Positions 17,265 through 25,693 of a stretch of DNA of 64,000 nucleotides are shown here, in pieces. Below the pieces are notes generated by a model. That model was not told the origin of the DNA, did not search any database, and saw nothing but the letters and a program-made list of their open reading frames with translations. Position numbers and translations under genes: made by a program. Positions within the stretch are counted from its first letter, which is position 1. Every line of letters begins with the position of its first letter. Source of the stretch: Pseudomonadota bacterium (GTDB lineage: Bacteria; Pseudomonadota; Gammaproteobacteria; Pseudomonadales; Pseudohongiellaceae); NCBI GenBank assembly GCA_027623555.1, contig JAQBSZ010000010.1, forward strand, positions 1 to 64,000. Reading direction: 5' to 3'.

Positions 17265-17726
17265 CTAATCGGGAGTATTTCGAACTCTCAGTTTTGACTT
17301 GATGAAATCACTATGTGAGACATAGATCAATTCTGAAATCTTTCGAATTAGATGCTCTTCGTATTTATCGAGTAGTTCGTCGGAAAAGGCGATACGCCAC
17401 ATGTTTTCGATCAGGTTTACTTTTTGCTTATAGTTGTAGCCATCATTGATTAGCCGGGTAAATTCATAGAGTGATGTAGCCTGGTGGGCCTGTTTCTCCG
17501 CCAATGCGACGAGATCATCCAGATCTTCTTCTGATATTTCCAGGCTATCCCTCAAAACTTTCAGGAACTCCGTGCTCTCGCGTTCATCCAGTTCGTGATC
17601 GGAGTTGATCACTTCAATCAACAGGGCGGCGCAGGCCAGATCAAGCTTGGGCACATTTCGGACAGGATCCTCTGCCTCATTTTGCGCCAGTTTGTTTTCA
17701 AAGAATTGTTTAATCGAATTCAGCAT
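17265..17726 (-). CDS. TerB-like helical protein
   Basis: 153 residues, all-helical, with the acidic metal-binding pattern of tellurite-resistance TerB domains (INSDHELDERESTEFLKVL, then SDELLDKYEEHLIRKISELI). No other ter genes are nearby, and single TerB-domain proteins of this kind are widespread in gammaproteobacteria without a proven role in tellurite resistance. It is cytoplasmic, with no signal peptide. It lies 38 nt upstream of dusA's stop-side end, on the same strand and downstream of dusA, so it may be co-transcribed with dusA. Confidence 0.75.
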   Translation of the reverse strand: MLNSIKQFFENKLAQNEAEDPVRNVPKLDLACAALLIEVINSDHELDERESTEFLKVLRDSLEISEEDLDDLVALAEKQAHQATSLYEFTRLINDGYNYKQKVNLIENMWRIAFSDELLDKYEEHLIRKISELIYVSHSDFIKSKLRVRNTPD

Positions 17727-17764
17727 AAGTGGCTAAAGCCAAACCTCCAGACAATAATGCCACA

Positions 17765-18727
17765 TCAGTTTACATAAGTAATGGCATCTAGCAGGACTTC
17801 AATGCCAACGTTTTTCTTGTGACTGTGCTCGCTGAGATGGCGTCGATAAAGGCGGCCCCCTTGCTGTCCCTTGAACAAACCCAGCAGATGCCTGGTCATA
17901 TGTTGGAGAGGAGTGCCCTTTGCCAGTTCTGATTCAATATAGGGTAAATACTGCTGCAGATAATCGAGTCGAGATTTCTCAGGCCATGAATCGCTAAATA
18001 GCAGCGTATCTACTCCATGCATGATATAGGGGTTCTGGTAGGCTTCTCGTCCCAGCATCACTCCGTCTACCTGCGTAAGAAGCTCAGCCACGGTTGCCAT
18101 GCTTGAGATGCCGCCATTAATGACAATTTCCAATTCAGGAAAATTCTGTTTCACAGAAAACACGCGTTCGTAGTTCAAAGGAGGTATCTCGCGATTTTCT
18201 TTGGGACTTAGTCCTTGTAGGTATGCCTTTCTGGCGTGAATGATGAATATCTTGCATCCAGACTTCGCGACGTTATCAATGAATCTGAGCAGCGCTGCTT
18301 CCGAGTCCTGATCATCGATTCCGGTTCGGCATTTGACTGTTACCGGAATATCTACGGCTGCCTGCATACTGGAGACACAACGTGCGACCAGGGGAGGATC
18401 TGCCATCAGGCAAGCCCCAAAGGCGCCGGACTGCACACGGTCACTTGGGCAACCAACATTCAGGTTTATTTCGTCAAATCCGGCAATCTCACCCTGTGCT
18501 GCCGCCCTGGCGAGTTCTTGAGGATTGCTGCCACCCAATTGTAGTGCCACCGGATGTTCATCAAGGTCGTGCTGCAAGAGATAGCCAGCATCACCATGTT
18601 CCAGGGCAGCACTTGTCACCATTTCGGTATACAGCAGCGCCCGCCTGGAGAACTGGCGCAGAAAAGCTCGATCATGGCGATCAGTCCAATCCATCATCGG
18701 AGCAACACAAAATCGATGTTCTAGCAT
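17765..18727 (-). CDS. dusA: tRNA-dihydrouridine synthase A
   Basis: 320 residues, FMN-dependent enzyme that reduces uridines 20/20a in the D loop of tRNAs. The barrel start is FCVAPMMDWTDRHDRAFLRQ. The active-site loop with catalytic cysteine is NLNVGCPSDRVQSGAFGACLM, and the FMN-binding part is VKCRTGIDDQDS and VINGGISS. The DusA subfamily is indicated by the MDWTDRH motif and the C-terminal GRLYRRHLSEH. It is divergent from gltX. Confidence 0.93.
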   Translation of the reverse strand: MLEHRFCVAPMMDWTDRHDRAFLRQFSRRALLYTEMVTSAALEHGDAGYLLQHDLDEHPVALQLGGSNPQELARAAAQGEIAGFDEINLNVGCPSDRVQSGAFGACLMADPPLVARCVSSMQAAVDIPVTVKCRTGIDDQDSEAALLRFIDNVAKSGCKIFIIHARKAYLQGLSPKENREIPPLNYERVFSVKQNFPELEIVINGGISSMATVAELLTQVDGVMLGREAYQNPYIMHGVDTLLFSDSWPEKSRLDYLQQYLPYIESELAKGTPLQHMTRHLLGLFKGQQGGRLYRRHLSEHSHKKNVGIEVLLDAITYVN

Positions 18728-18845
18728 AGTGCAGGAGAGTAGATTATTGGGGAGGCAGTATTTATCGGATCGGGTGTTTTAAGTCAAGCTGTGAGTAAAG
18801 AATAGCGGGTGAGAAAGTCCGAATGGGAATTGGAATTGATTCGCG

Positions 18846-18851
18846 TATAAT
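18846..18851 (+). promoter_or_regulatory. -10 element upstream of gltX
   Basis: A perfect TATAAT lies 37 nt before the gltX ATG. No convincing -35 hexamer is found 16-18 nt upstream, so strength is uncertain. It is the best promoter candidate in the 160-bp gap between the divergent dusA and gltX. Confidence 0.45.
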
Positions 18852-18887
18852 CGAACGCCAACAGAATTGAGTGCCTAAAAGATACGC

Positions 18888-20372
18888 ATGAACCGAGTCA
18901 GAACCAGAATAGCGCCCTCACCGACGGGCGACCCTCATGTTGGTACCGCCTACATTGCCCTTTTTAATCGTTGTTTCGCCCATCGGCAGAAGGGCGACTT
19001 CATACTGCGCATAGAAGACACCGATCGTGAGAGAAGTAATGTGCAATCTGAGAAGGATATCTTGAGCTCACTCGCCTGGATGGGCTTGCAATGGGACGAG
19101 GGGCCTGACTGTGGCGGTGACTTCGGCCCTTACCGGCAGAGCGAACGATCAGAGATTTACAAGCAACACATAGATCAATTGCTAGATCAGGATAAAGTGT
19201 TTCGCTGTTTTTGCTCGGGAGAACGGCTGGACAAGCTACGACAGCAACAGATGCAGACTAAACAGCAGCCTGGTTACGACGGTCATTGTCTGCAGTTGAG
19301 CGAAGGGCAGATTGCAGCGAGGCTGGCAGCAAACGAAGAATATGTCGTTCGCATGAAGAAACCGGAGTCGGGTGATTGTGTCTTCGAAGATTTTTTGCGA
19401 GGTGAAGTTAGGATAAGTTGGGATCAGGTTGATATGCAGGTGCTAGTGAAGTCAGACGGGTTGCCAACTTATCACTTCGCAAATGTAGTGGACGATCATC
19501 TCATGCAGATATCCGATGTAATTCGCGGAGAGGAATGGATAAATTCAACGCCCAAGCATCTTCTGATTTACCAGTACTTCGGTTGGCAACCCCCGGTATT
19601 CTGTCATATGCCTTTGCTCAGAAATCTCGACAAGAGCAAGCTCAGTAAACGCAAAAACCCCACCAGCATCGGCTACTATCGCGCTATGGGCTATCTGCCG
19701 CAGGCGCTGTCCAATTACCTGGGCCTGATGGGCTGGTCCATGCCTTCCGGAGAAGAGAAGTTCACTCTTGAGGAGATGACCGAACACTTCGATATTTCAC
19801 GGGTGTCTCTAGGCGGTCCGATATTCGATATTGAAAAACTCAACTGGCTAAATGGCAAGTACATCAGAGAGGACCTCACTGATGACCAGTTTGCTGCACA
19901 ATATACTCAGTGGGCGTTTGATCATCAGAAGGTGAAACAAATTGTCCCCTTATTGAAGCAGAGAGTTGAGAAGTTCAGCGACGTGGTCGAACTTGGTGGT
20001 TTTTTTCTAAATGGGATACCTGATACCGATTCCGCCACATTCGCCCATAAATCACTCGACGCATTGTTGCAGGTAAAGATATTGCAATTCACATTGTGGA
20101 AACTCGAACAAAGTAATGAGTGGAAGAGAGACATCATTGAAAGCGAATTGCAATCACTCGCCAGGGCCCTGGATTTGAAGATTCGGGATTTTTTGTTTCC
20201 CTTGTTCGTTGCAATCAGCGGCAAAGCAGTTTCCACATCAGTCATCGAATCGATCACAATTCTGGGAGTGGATATCTGCCGGGCAAGATTGCGACAGGCA
20301 ATGGAGACGCTGGGCGGCATTTCAAAGAAGCAGGCCAAGGCTCTGGAGAAGGAGTTTAACGCGCTGGCCTGA
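18888..20372 (+). CDS. gltX: Glutamyl-tRNA synthetase
   Basis: 494 residues, class I aminoacyl-tRNA synthetase charging tRNA-Glu. The HIGH-type motif is APSPTGDPHVGTAY near residue 10 and the KMSKS-type motif is KLSKRKNPTS near residue 255. A Cys-containing insert (VFRCFCSGERLD) follows the position of the usual zinc-binding segment. The C-terminal anticodon-binding domain ends QAKALEKEFNALA. The gene is followed after 7 nt by the -35 box of the tRNA-Ala gene. Confidence 0.94.
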   Translation: MNRVRTRIAPSPTGDPHVGTAYIALFNRCFAHRQKGDFILRIEDTDRERSNVQSEKDILSSLAWMGLQWDEGPDCGGDFGPYRQSERSEIYKQHIDQLLDQDKVFRCFCSGERLDKLRQQQMQTKQQPGYDGHCLQLSEGQIAARLAANEEYVVRMKKPESGDCVFEDFLRGEVRISWDQVDMQVLVKSDGLPTYHFANVVDDHLMQISDVIRGEEWINSTPKHLLIYQYFGWQPPVFCHMPLLRNLDKSKLSKRKNPTSIGYYRAMGYLPQALSNYLGLMGWSMPSGEEKFTLEEMTEHFDISRVSLGGPIFDIEKLNWLNGKYIREDLTDDQFAAQYTQWAFDHQKVKQIVPLLKQRVEKFSDVVELGGFFLNGIPDTDSATFAHKSLDALLQVKILQFTLWKLEQSNEWKRDIIESELQSLARALDLKIRDFLFPLFVAISGKAVSTSVIESITILGVDICRARLRQAMETLGGISKKQAKALEKEFNALA

Positions 20373-20379
20373 TGCGCAA

Positions 20380-20408
20380 TTGACAGGGTAGGTGCCTGTG
20401 CTTAGAAT
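20380..20408 (+). promoter_or_regulatory. Strong sigma-70 promoter of tRNA-Ala
   Basis: TTGACA (20380-20385), a 17-nt spacer, and TAGAAT (20403-20408). The downstream stretch is GC-rich (gcgcc), as in stringently controlled stable-RNA promoters. The tRNA begins about 30 nt after the expected start. Confidence 0.75.
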
Positions 20409-20445
20409 GCGCCTTCCCTACGTACGCCCACACACACCACCACAT

Positions 20446-20521
20446 GGGGCCTTAGCTCAGCTGGGAGAGCGCAACGCTGGCAGCGTTGAGGTCACCGGTT
20501 CGATCCCGGTAGGCTCCACCA
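20446..20521 (+). tRNA. tRNA-Ala(GGC)
   Basis: A complete 76-nt cloverleaf. The acceptor is GGGGCCT/AGGCTCC, the D arm is GCTCAGCTGGGAGAGC, and the anticodon arm is CAACG/CGTTG with loop CTGGCAG, giving anticodon GGC. The T arm is CCGGTTCGATCCCGG, and the encoded ACCA is at 20518-20521. A plus-strand open frame across it is not a gene. Confidence 0.96.
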
Positions 20522-20621
20522 GTTCCCTTTATTCACGTATTCCGCAATGCAGCTTTGCGGAGATGGTGGCGTTCGTCGCAGACACTGCCGGAAACTGAAA
20601 GGTAAATTAAAGCTGGAGCGC

Positions 20622-21899
20622 TTAAGTCGGATAGTCTCGCTTGGTGTGGCCTTTATAAAGCTGGCGAGGTCGACCAATTTTGTAGGGATGGCTTAACATC
20701 TCATTCCAGTGTGCAATCCATCCGGGAGTTCTGCCGGTAGCAAAGATAACTGTAAACATGCTGGTAGGGATGCCAATGGCTTTGAGGATGATGCCGGAAT
20801 AGAAATCCACATTCGGGAAAAGTTTTCGCTTTATAAAATACTCGTCTTCCAGTGCAATTTTCTCCAGCTTTCGGGCGATGCGAAACAGCGGGTCATCTTC
20901 ACTACCTAGCTCGTCCAGGACTTCATCGCAGATACCTCGAATTACCGCCGCTCGAGGATCATAGTTCTTGTAAACCCGATGTCCAAATCCCATCAGGCGG
21001 AATGGATCGTCCTTGTCCTTGGCCCTGCGGATGTAATCTTCGATGTGTGACTCATCCCCAATCTCGTAAAGCATCTCCAGGACCGCTTCGTTGGCTCCAC
21101 CATGGGCGGGTCCCCAGAGTGCCGCTATACCAGAGGCGATGCAGGCATATGGATTGGTACCCGTCGAGCCAGCTAAGCGGACCGTAGAAGTTGAGGCATT
21201 CTGTTCGTGATCAGCATGGAGCAAGAATATGGTATCCATCGCCTTGGACAGCGTCGGGCTCACGCTGGCTGATTCGCAGGGAGTACTGAACATCATGTGC
21301 AGGAAGTTCTCCGCGAAACTCATGCTATTTTGTGGGTACATGAATGGTTGACCGATGCCATGTTTGAAACACATGGAGGCTAGTGTAGGCATCTTGGCAA
21401 TGACACGAATCGCCGCCGCCATCCGATGCTCCGGGTTATCGTTATCGAGTGTGTCGTGATAGAACGCAGACAGCGCACCCACTACACCACAGAGCATGGC
21501 CATAGGGTGGGCACCGCGAGGAAATCCCTTGAAAAACTGATGAATCTGCTCGTCCACCATGGTGTGGTAGCGAATTTGATTCTCGAAGGCTGCCTTTTCA
21601 TCGGCTGTGGGCAGTTCGCCGTTCAGGAGCAGGAAGCAGGTCTCCAGAAAATCTGATTTCTCGGCGAGTTGTTCGATAGGATACCCGCGATGTAGCAGAA
21701 TGCCTGCATCGCCATCAATGTAAGTAATGTCTGAGTCGCAGGAAGCCGTGGACATGAAGCCGGGGTCATAAGTGAAAATTCCTTCACCGACGAGGCTGCT
21801 TACGTCCACCACATCAGGGCCAGTGCTCCCTTCATATACGGGTAGCTCAATTGGAGAGTCTCTCCCGTCTACAATTAGCTGGGCCTTTTTCTCACTCAT
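20622..21899 (-). CDS. gltA: Citrate synthase (type II, hexameric type)
   Basis: 425 residues. The start at 21899 ([12 protein letters not shown]) is chosen over an upstream ATG because AGGAG lies 6 nt before it. It condenses acetyl-CoA and oxaloacetate to citrate. Catalytic landmarks are the substrate His region [33 protein letters not shown], and the motif [14 protein letters not shown], with PNVDFYSGI carrying the final Asp. Length and the N-terminal extension match the hexameric, NADH-inhibited Gram-negative type. It is transcribed divergently from the sdh-suc operon, so both sides of the cycle may share control in the 462-bp gap. Confidence 0.95.
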   Translation of the reverse strand: MSEKKAQLIVDGRDSPIELPVYEGSTGPDVVDVSSLVGEGIFTYDPGFMSTASCDSDITYIDGDAGILLHRGYPIEQLAEKSDFLETCFLLLNGELPTADEKAAFENQIRYHTMVDEQIHQFFKGFPRGAHPMAMLCGVVGALSAFYHDTLDNDNPEHRMAAAIRVIAKMPTLASMCFKHGIGQPFMYPQNSMSFAENFLHMMFSTPCESASVSPTLSKAMDTIFLLHADHEQNASTSTVRLAGSTGTNPYACIASGIAALWGPAHGGANEAVLEMLYEIGDESHIEDYIRRAKDKDDPFRLMGFGHRVYKNYDPRAAVIRGICDEVLDELGSEDDPLFRIARKLEKIALEDEYFIKRKLFPNVDFYSGIILKAIGIPTSMFTVIFATGRTPGWIAHWNEMLSHPYKIGRPRQLYKGHTKRDYPT

Positions 21900-22361
21900 T
21901 CCATACTCCTGTGAACTACTCTGCATTCGCGCGTTTTTGTTGTAATAACAAGCGCTTAAGGTCTCTAATTTTTACTTTTTTAATCTGTAACAAGCACTGA
22001 CAAGGACGGCAATACTAGGGAGAGAGCGCGCCTGTTGTCAAATTATTTGTCTTTGCAGCGGGTAAGCGTAAAGGCTGGAATGGGACCAGCAAAATAGTCA
22101 TAGTTCAGGCAAAACCCGTCACGCGTGTCGCCTGGGAATTGGCAATTTTTCTCCCCGACTACTTGCAAATATTGTTGACAAAACATTGTCACTATTGGCT
22201 CACCAGCAAGCAGACATATTGTAATCGACGGGTCTAGCGCCTATACTTTACGGCGTTTGAAATCCCCAATTTGTGTAATCATTTCAATCAGTTTGCGAGT
22301 TTTCATTAAATTTGCAAAAGGCCTTGCCCTGCTCACTGGAAGACTTGCGGAAAGCATTAAC
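21900..22361. other. Divergent control region between gltA and sdhC
   Basis: 462 bp without a gene. The sdhC-side promoter is at 22219-22247. On the gltA side the sequence near 21940-22000 is AT-rich, but no clear -35/-10 pair was found. The frame of sdhC stays open upstream to 22257, but that part lacks membrane-protein homology to SdhC and is taken as leader. A TTGACA at 22175-22180 has no good -10 partner. Confidence 0.55.
22219..22247 (+). promoter_or_regulatory. Probable promoter of the sdh-suc operon
   Basis: TTGTAA (22219-22224), a 17-nt spacer and TATACT (22242-22247). Transcription would begin near 22254, leaving a leader of about 108 nt before the TTG start of sdhC, long enough for sRNA or other post-transcriptional control. 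Confidence 0.6.
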
Positions 22362-22736
22362 TTGAAAGATAAACGACCCGTAAATCTCGACATTACCACG
22401 ATAAAATTTCCATTGGCGGCGATTACTTCGCTGCTGCATCGCCTCTCGGGAATTTTCATTTTCCTGGGCGTGGCGTTACTCCTGTATTTTTTGGACCTGT
22501 CTTTGCAATCGGAATCTGGATTCGCTCTGGTCCTGGAATTATTGGACAGCGTCTTTGTCAAGCTGCTGACTTGGGCAGTCGTAGCAGGGTTGCTGTACCA
22601 CCTCATTGCTGGTTGCAAACATTTGCTTATGGATATGGGAGTCGGGGAGACGAAGGAGGGTGCGCATACAGGAGCAGTGACTGTTGTTGTTCTGGCATTG
22701 ATCGCCTTCATGGTTGCAGGAGTTTGGATAGGGTGA
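22362..22736 (+). CDS. sdhC: Succinate dehydrogenase cytochrome b556 subunit
   Basis: 124 residues if started at the TTG at 22362, giving KDKRPVNLDITTIKFPL, the normal SdhC start; a longer version would add 35 unrelated residues. Three membrane helices are visible. HRLSGIFIFLGVALL contributes to the quinone site and LYHLIAGCKHLLMDMG contains the heme-ligand His region. It anchors SdhAB in the inner membrane, donating electrons from succinate to ubiquinone. Its stop overlaps the sdhD start. Confidence 0.9.
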   Translation: MKDKRPVNLDITTIKFPLAAITSLLHRLSGIFIFLGVALLLYFLDLSLQSESGFALVLELLDSVFVKLLTWAVVAGLLYHLIAGCKHLLMDMGVGETKEGAHTGAVTVVVLALIAFMVAGVWIG

Positions 22737-23098
22737 GCAATGTAACGAACTTGGGCCGTTCTGGCTTATCCGATTGGGTTATTCAGCGTTTCTCCGCTGT
22801 GATCCTGGCCGCTTATACATTTTTTATTCTAGGCAGCTTCCTTATACATCCGGATATGGACTACGTGCAGTGGAAGACGATCTTCGAAAATAATCTGATG
22901 CGAATCTTCAGTCTCGTTACCCTCGCTGCGCTGTGTGCCCACGCCTGGATCGGCATGTGGACCGTTTCCACTGACTACATAACAGCTCTGCAGTTCGGCA
23001 AACGGGCCACTGCCGTTAGATTGCTCTTTCAGGCCGGTTGTATATTGCTCATAAGCGTATACCTGATCTGGGGCATTCAGATTCTCTGGGGTTTCTAG
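22733..23098 (+). CDS. sdhD: Succinate dehydrogenase membrane anchor subunit
   Basis: 121 residues starting at GTG in a GTGA overlap with the sdhC stop. Three hydrophobic helices are seen. The conserved heme/quinone segment is CAHAWIGMWTVSTDYI, with His as heme ligand and the DY pair near the quinone site. The start of sdhA follows directly after the stop codon. Confidence 0.9.
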   Translation: MSNVTNLGRSGLSDWVIQRFSAVILAAYTFFILGSFLIHPDMDYVQWKTIFENNLMRIFSLVTLAALCAHAWIGMWTVSTDYITALQFGKRATAVRLLFQAGCILLISVYLIWGIQILWGF

Positions 23099-24871
23099 AT
23101 GACGGGACTGCGCAGTATTGTTTTCGACGCTGTAATAGTCGGTGGGGGTGGGGCTGGCATGCGTGCCGCGTTGCAGCTCGCTCAATCCGGGTATAAGACT
23201 GCAGTTATTTCCAAGGTTTTTCCGACTCGTTCTCACACGGTCTCCGCACAAGGAGGCATTACCTGTGCCATTGGCAGTGCAGATCCAGAGGATGATTGGC
23301 GCTGGCATATGTATGACACCGTCAAGGGCTCGGACTACATTGGTGACCAGGATGCCATCGAATATATGTGCAGCGAAGGCCCGCAGACTGTTTTTGAGCT
23401 CGAGCATATGGGCTTGCCGTTCTCTCGAACCGAGAGTGGCCGCATTTATCAGCGACCGTTTGGTGGACAATCCAAGAATTTCGGCAAGGGCGGCCAGGCG
23501 GCTCGAACCTGTGCAGCCGCTGATCGTACTGGACACGCGCTGCTACACGCGCTGTACCAGGGAAACCTGAAGAACAACACAGTCTTCTTCAATGAGTGGT
23601 ATGCCACTGATCTGGTGAAAAATCAGGATGGAGCAATCGTCGGAGTAATCGCCATCTGCATCGAATCCGGTGAAACCGTGTTTGTACACTCCAAGGCCAC
23701 CGTGTTTGCCACTGGCGGCGCGGGTCGAATCTATGCCTCAACGACCAACGCATTGATCAATACCGGCGACGGCATCGGCATGGCACTGCGCGCCGACTAT
23801 CCCATGCAGGATATGGAAATGTGGCAGTTTCACCCTACCGGCATCTACGGTGCCGGGACTCTGATCACCGAGGGATGTCGGGGTGAAGGTGGCTATCTCA
23901 TTAACAAAGACGGAGAGCGTTTCATGGAGCGCTATGCGCCGAACGCCAAGGACCTGGCCGGCCGCGATGTGGTTGCTCGATCCATGGTTCTGGAGATTCT
24001 GGAAGGGCGCGGTTGTGGCGAGAAGGGCGACCATGTGATGTTGAAACTGGACCACCTTGGCGAAGAAGTGCTCAATTCCAAGTTGCCTGGCATCCTGGAA
24101 TTATCACGCACCTTTGCCCATGTAGATCCTGTAAAAGAGCCAATTCCGGTAGTTCCAACCTGTCACTACATGATGGGTGGAATTCCCACCAATGTGCACG
24201 GCCAGGCGCTAACCCTTAACAATCAAGGCGAAGACGAACCAATCCCAGGCTTGTTTGCCGTCGGTGAGGTTGCTTGTGTCTCGGTGCATGGCGCCAATCG
24301 ATTGGGCGGCAACAGCCTGCTGGATCTGGTTGTATTCGGGCGCGCGGCGGGTAAGCGCATTGAAGAAATGCTGTCTCAGGGACTGGAGCAACGTGCTGCA
24401 TCTGCGTCCGATGTGGAGAAGGCCATGGCGCGGCTGAATCGATTGAATGAATCCAGCTCGGGCGAGAGCGTGCCGCAGTTGCGCACTGAACTACAGAACA
24501 TCATGCAGAATCATTTCGGTGTCTTCCGCAAGGGTGAGTTTATGCAGGAAGGTATCGAGAAGCTGAAGTCACTCAGAGGACGTATCGCCAACGCTCATCT
24601 GGAAGATAACAGCAATACTTTTAACACAGCGCGTATCGAGGCACTTGAATTAGAAAACCTGTTCGAAGTCGCCGAGGCTACGGCGATCGCTGCCGAAGCA
24701 CGCACGGAGAGTCGTGGCGCCCATGCACGTGATGACTTTCGTGATAGGGATGATGAGAACTGGTTGTGCCACTCGATATATTTTCCCGGCGAGAAACGCA
24801 TTGCAAAGCGAGCGGTGAACTTTAAACCGAAGACAGTCGACACATTCGAACCGCAGGTGCGAACTTATTGA
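23099..24871 (+). CDS. sdhA: Succinate dehydrogenase flavoprotein subunit
   Basis: 590 residues. The N-terminal FAD-binding fold is [20 protein letters not shown]. The histidine for covalent FAD attachment lies in [17 protein letters not shown], and the substrate-binding parts are [22 protein letters not shown] and [13 protein letters not shown]. The C-terminal [21 protein letters not shown] is the family end. It oxidises succinate to fumarate on the cytoplasmic face. The start codon follows the sdhD stop with no gap. Confidence 0.97.
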   Translation: MTGLRSIVFDAVIVGGGGAGMRAALQLAQSGYKTAVISKVFPTRSHTVSAQGGITCAIGSADPEDDWRWHMYDTVKGSDYIGDQDAIEYMCSEGPQTVFELEHMGLPFSRTESGRIYQRPFGGQSKNFGKGGQAARTCAAADRTGHALLHALYQGNLKNNTVFFNEWYATDLVKNQDGAIVGVIAICIESGETVFVHSKATVFATGGAGRIYASTTNALINTGDGIGMALRADYPMQDMEMWQFHPTGIYGAGTLITEGCRGEGGYLINKDGERFMERYAPNAKDLAGRDVVARSMVLEILEGRGCGEKGDHVMLKLDHLGEEVLNSKLPGILELSRTFAHVDPVKEPIPVVPTCHYMMGGIPTNVHGQALTLNNQGEDEPIPGLFAVGEVACVSVHGANRLGGNSLLDLVVFGRAAGKRIEEMLSQGLEQRAASASDVEKAMARLNRLNESSSGESVPQLRTELQNIMQNHFGVFRKGEFMQEGIEKLKSLRGRIANAHLEDNSNTFNTARIEALELENLFEVAEATAIAAEARTESRGAHARDDFRDRDDENWLCHSIYFPGEKRIAKRAVNFKPKTVDTFEPQVRTY

Positions 24872-24920
24872 TTGGTGTGGTACTGCAAACAAGAACAAAT
24901 AGTAGAGGACTGGAAAGAAA

Positions 24921-25628
24921 GTGTTAGTCAGCATATATCGTTATAACCCGGAGACCGACTCCAAGCCGGCGATGCAGGACATTGAAGTCTCGATTCCGGC
25001 GGACAAGGACTTGATGGTGTTGGATGTGCTCGCGCTGGCAAAAGAGCAGGATGCCACGATTGTCTACCGTCGCTCATGTCGCGAAGGTGTTTGTGGGTCT
25101 GACGGGATGAACATTAACGGGACCAACGGTCTGGCCTGTATCACGCCGATTTCAGCAGCAGTTAAGCCGGGAGGCAAGCTGGTACTTCGACCCTTACCAG
25201 GGCTGCCGGTAGTACGAGATCTGGTAGTGGATATGTCGATCTTCTACAAGCAGTTTGAGAAAGTTAAACCCTATCTCATCAATGACGAACCACCACCTGC
25301 TATTGAACGATTGCAGTCTCCAGAAGATCGGGAAAAACTGGACGGGCTTTACGAGTGCATACTCTGTGCATGTTGCAACACTAACTGTCCTTCATTCTGG
25401 TGGAATCCAGACAAGTTTATCGGGCCGGCAGGCCTGTTGCAGGCATACCGCTTTCTCGCTGATAGCCGTGATACTGCGACTGTCGAACGATTGTCTGGCC
25501 TGGCCGATCCATTTAGCGTGTTTCGGTGCCGCGGCATCATGAACTGCGTTGCCGTTTGTCCGAAAGGACTGAATCCGACGCGAGCAATCGGTCACATCAG
25601 AAACATGCTGATTTCCCAGGGAACTTGA
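24921..25628 (+). CDS. sdhB: Succinate dehydrogenase iron-sulfur subunit
   Basis: 235 residues starting at GTG, with GGAAAG upstream. Three clusters are marked by cysteines. The 2Fe-2S cluster is in CREGVCGSDGMNINGTNGLAC, the 4Fe-4S cluster in CILCACCNTNCP, and the 3Fe-4S cluster in CRGIMNCVAVCPKGLNP. It carries electrons from SdhA to the membrane anchor. Confidence 0.97.
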   Translation: MLVSIYRYNPETDSKPAMQDIEVSIPADKDLMVLDVLALAKEQDATIVYRRSCREGVCGSDGMNINGTNGLACITPISAAVKPGGKLVLRPLPGLPVVRDLVVDMSIFYKQFEKVKPYLINDEPPPAIERLQSPEDREKLDGLYECILCACCNTNCPSFWWNPDKFIGPAGLLQAYRFLADSRDTATVERLSGLADPFSVFRCRGIMNCVAVCPKGLNPTRAIGHIRNMLISQGT

Positions 25629-25693
25629 TCGCAATATGCTCGAATGCATGCTCGGTTCAGGATTCGATTCGTGGCTGAATTAAAAGGTTTGTT

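Noticed and set aside
17265-17726. Tellurite resistance determinant
   Set aside because: Only a single TerB-like gene is present, without terC/terD/terZ partners; resistance cannot be claimed.
20392-20598. Plus-strand open frame across tRNA-Ala
   Set aside because: It is a translation of the tRNA gene, a known type of false prediction.
22175-22180. TTGACA as the sdh -35 element
   Set aside because: No -10 hexamer lies 16-18 nt downstream; the TTGTAA/TATACT pair further on fits better.
22257-22361. Longer SdhC with 35 extra N-terminal residues
   Set aside because: The extra part is not seen in SdhC, and the likely promoter (22219-22247) would start transcription at about the same place as this start codon.
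22829-23536. 235-codon minus-strand open frame
   Set aside because: It lies opposite sdhD and sdhA, both certain genes.
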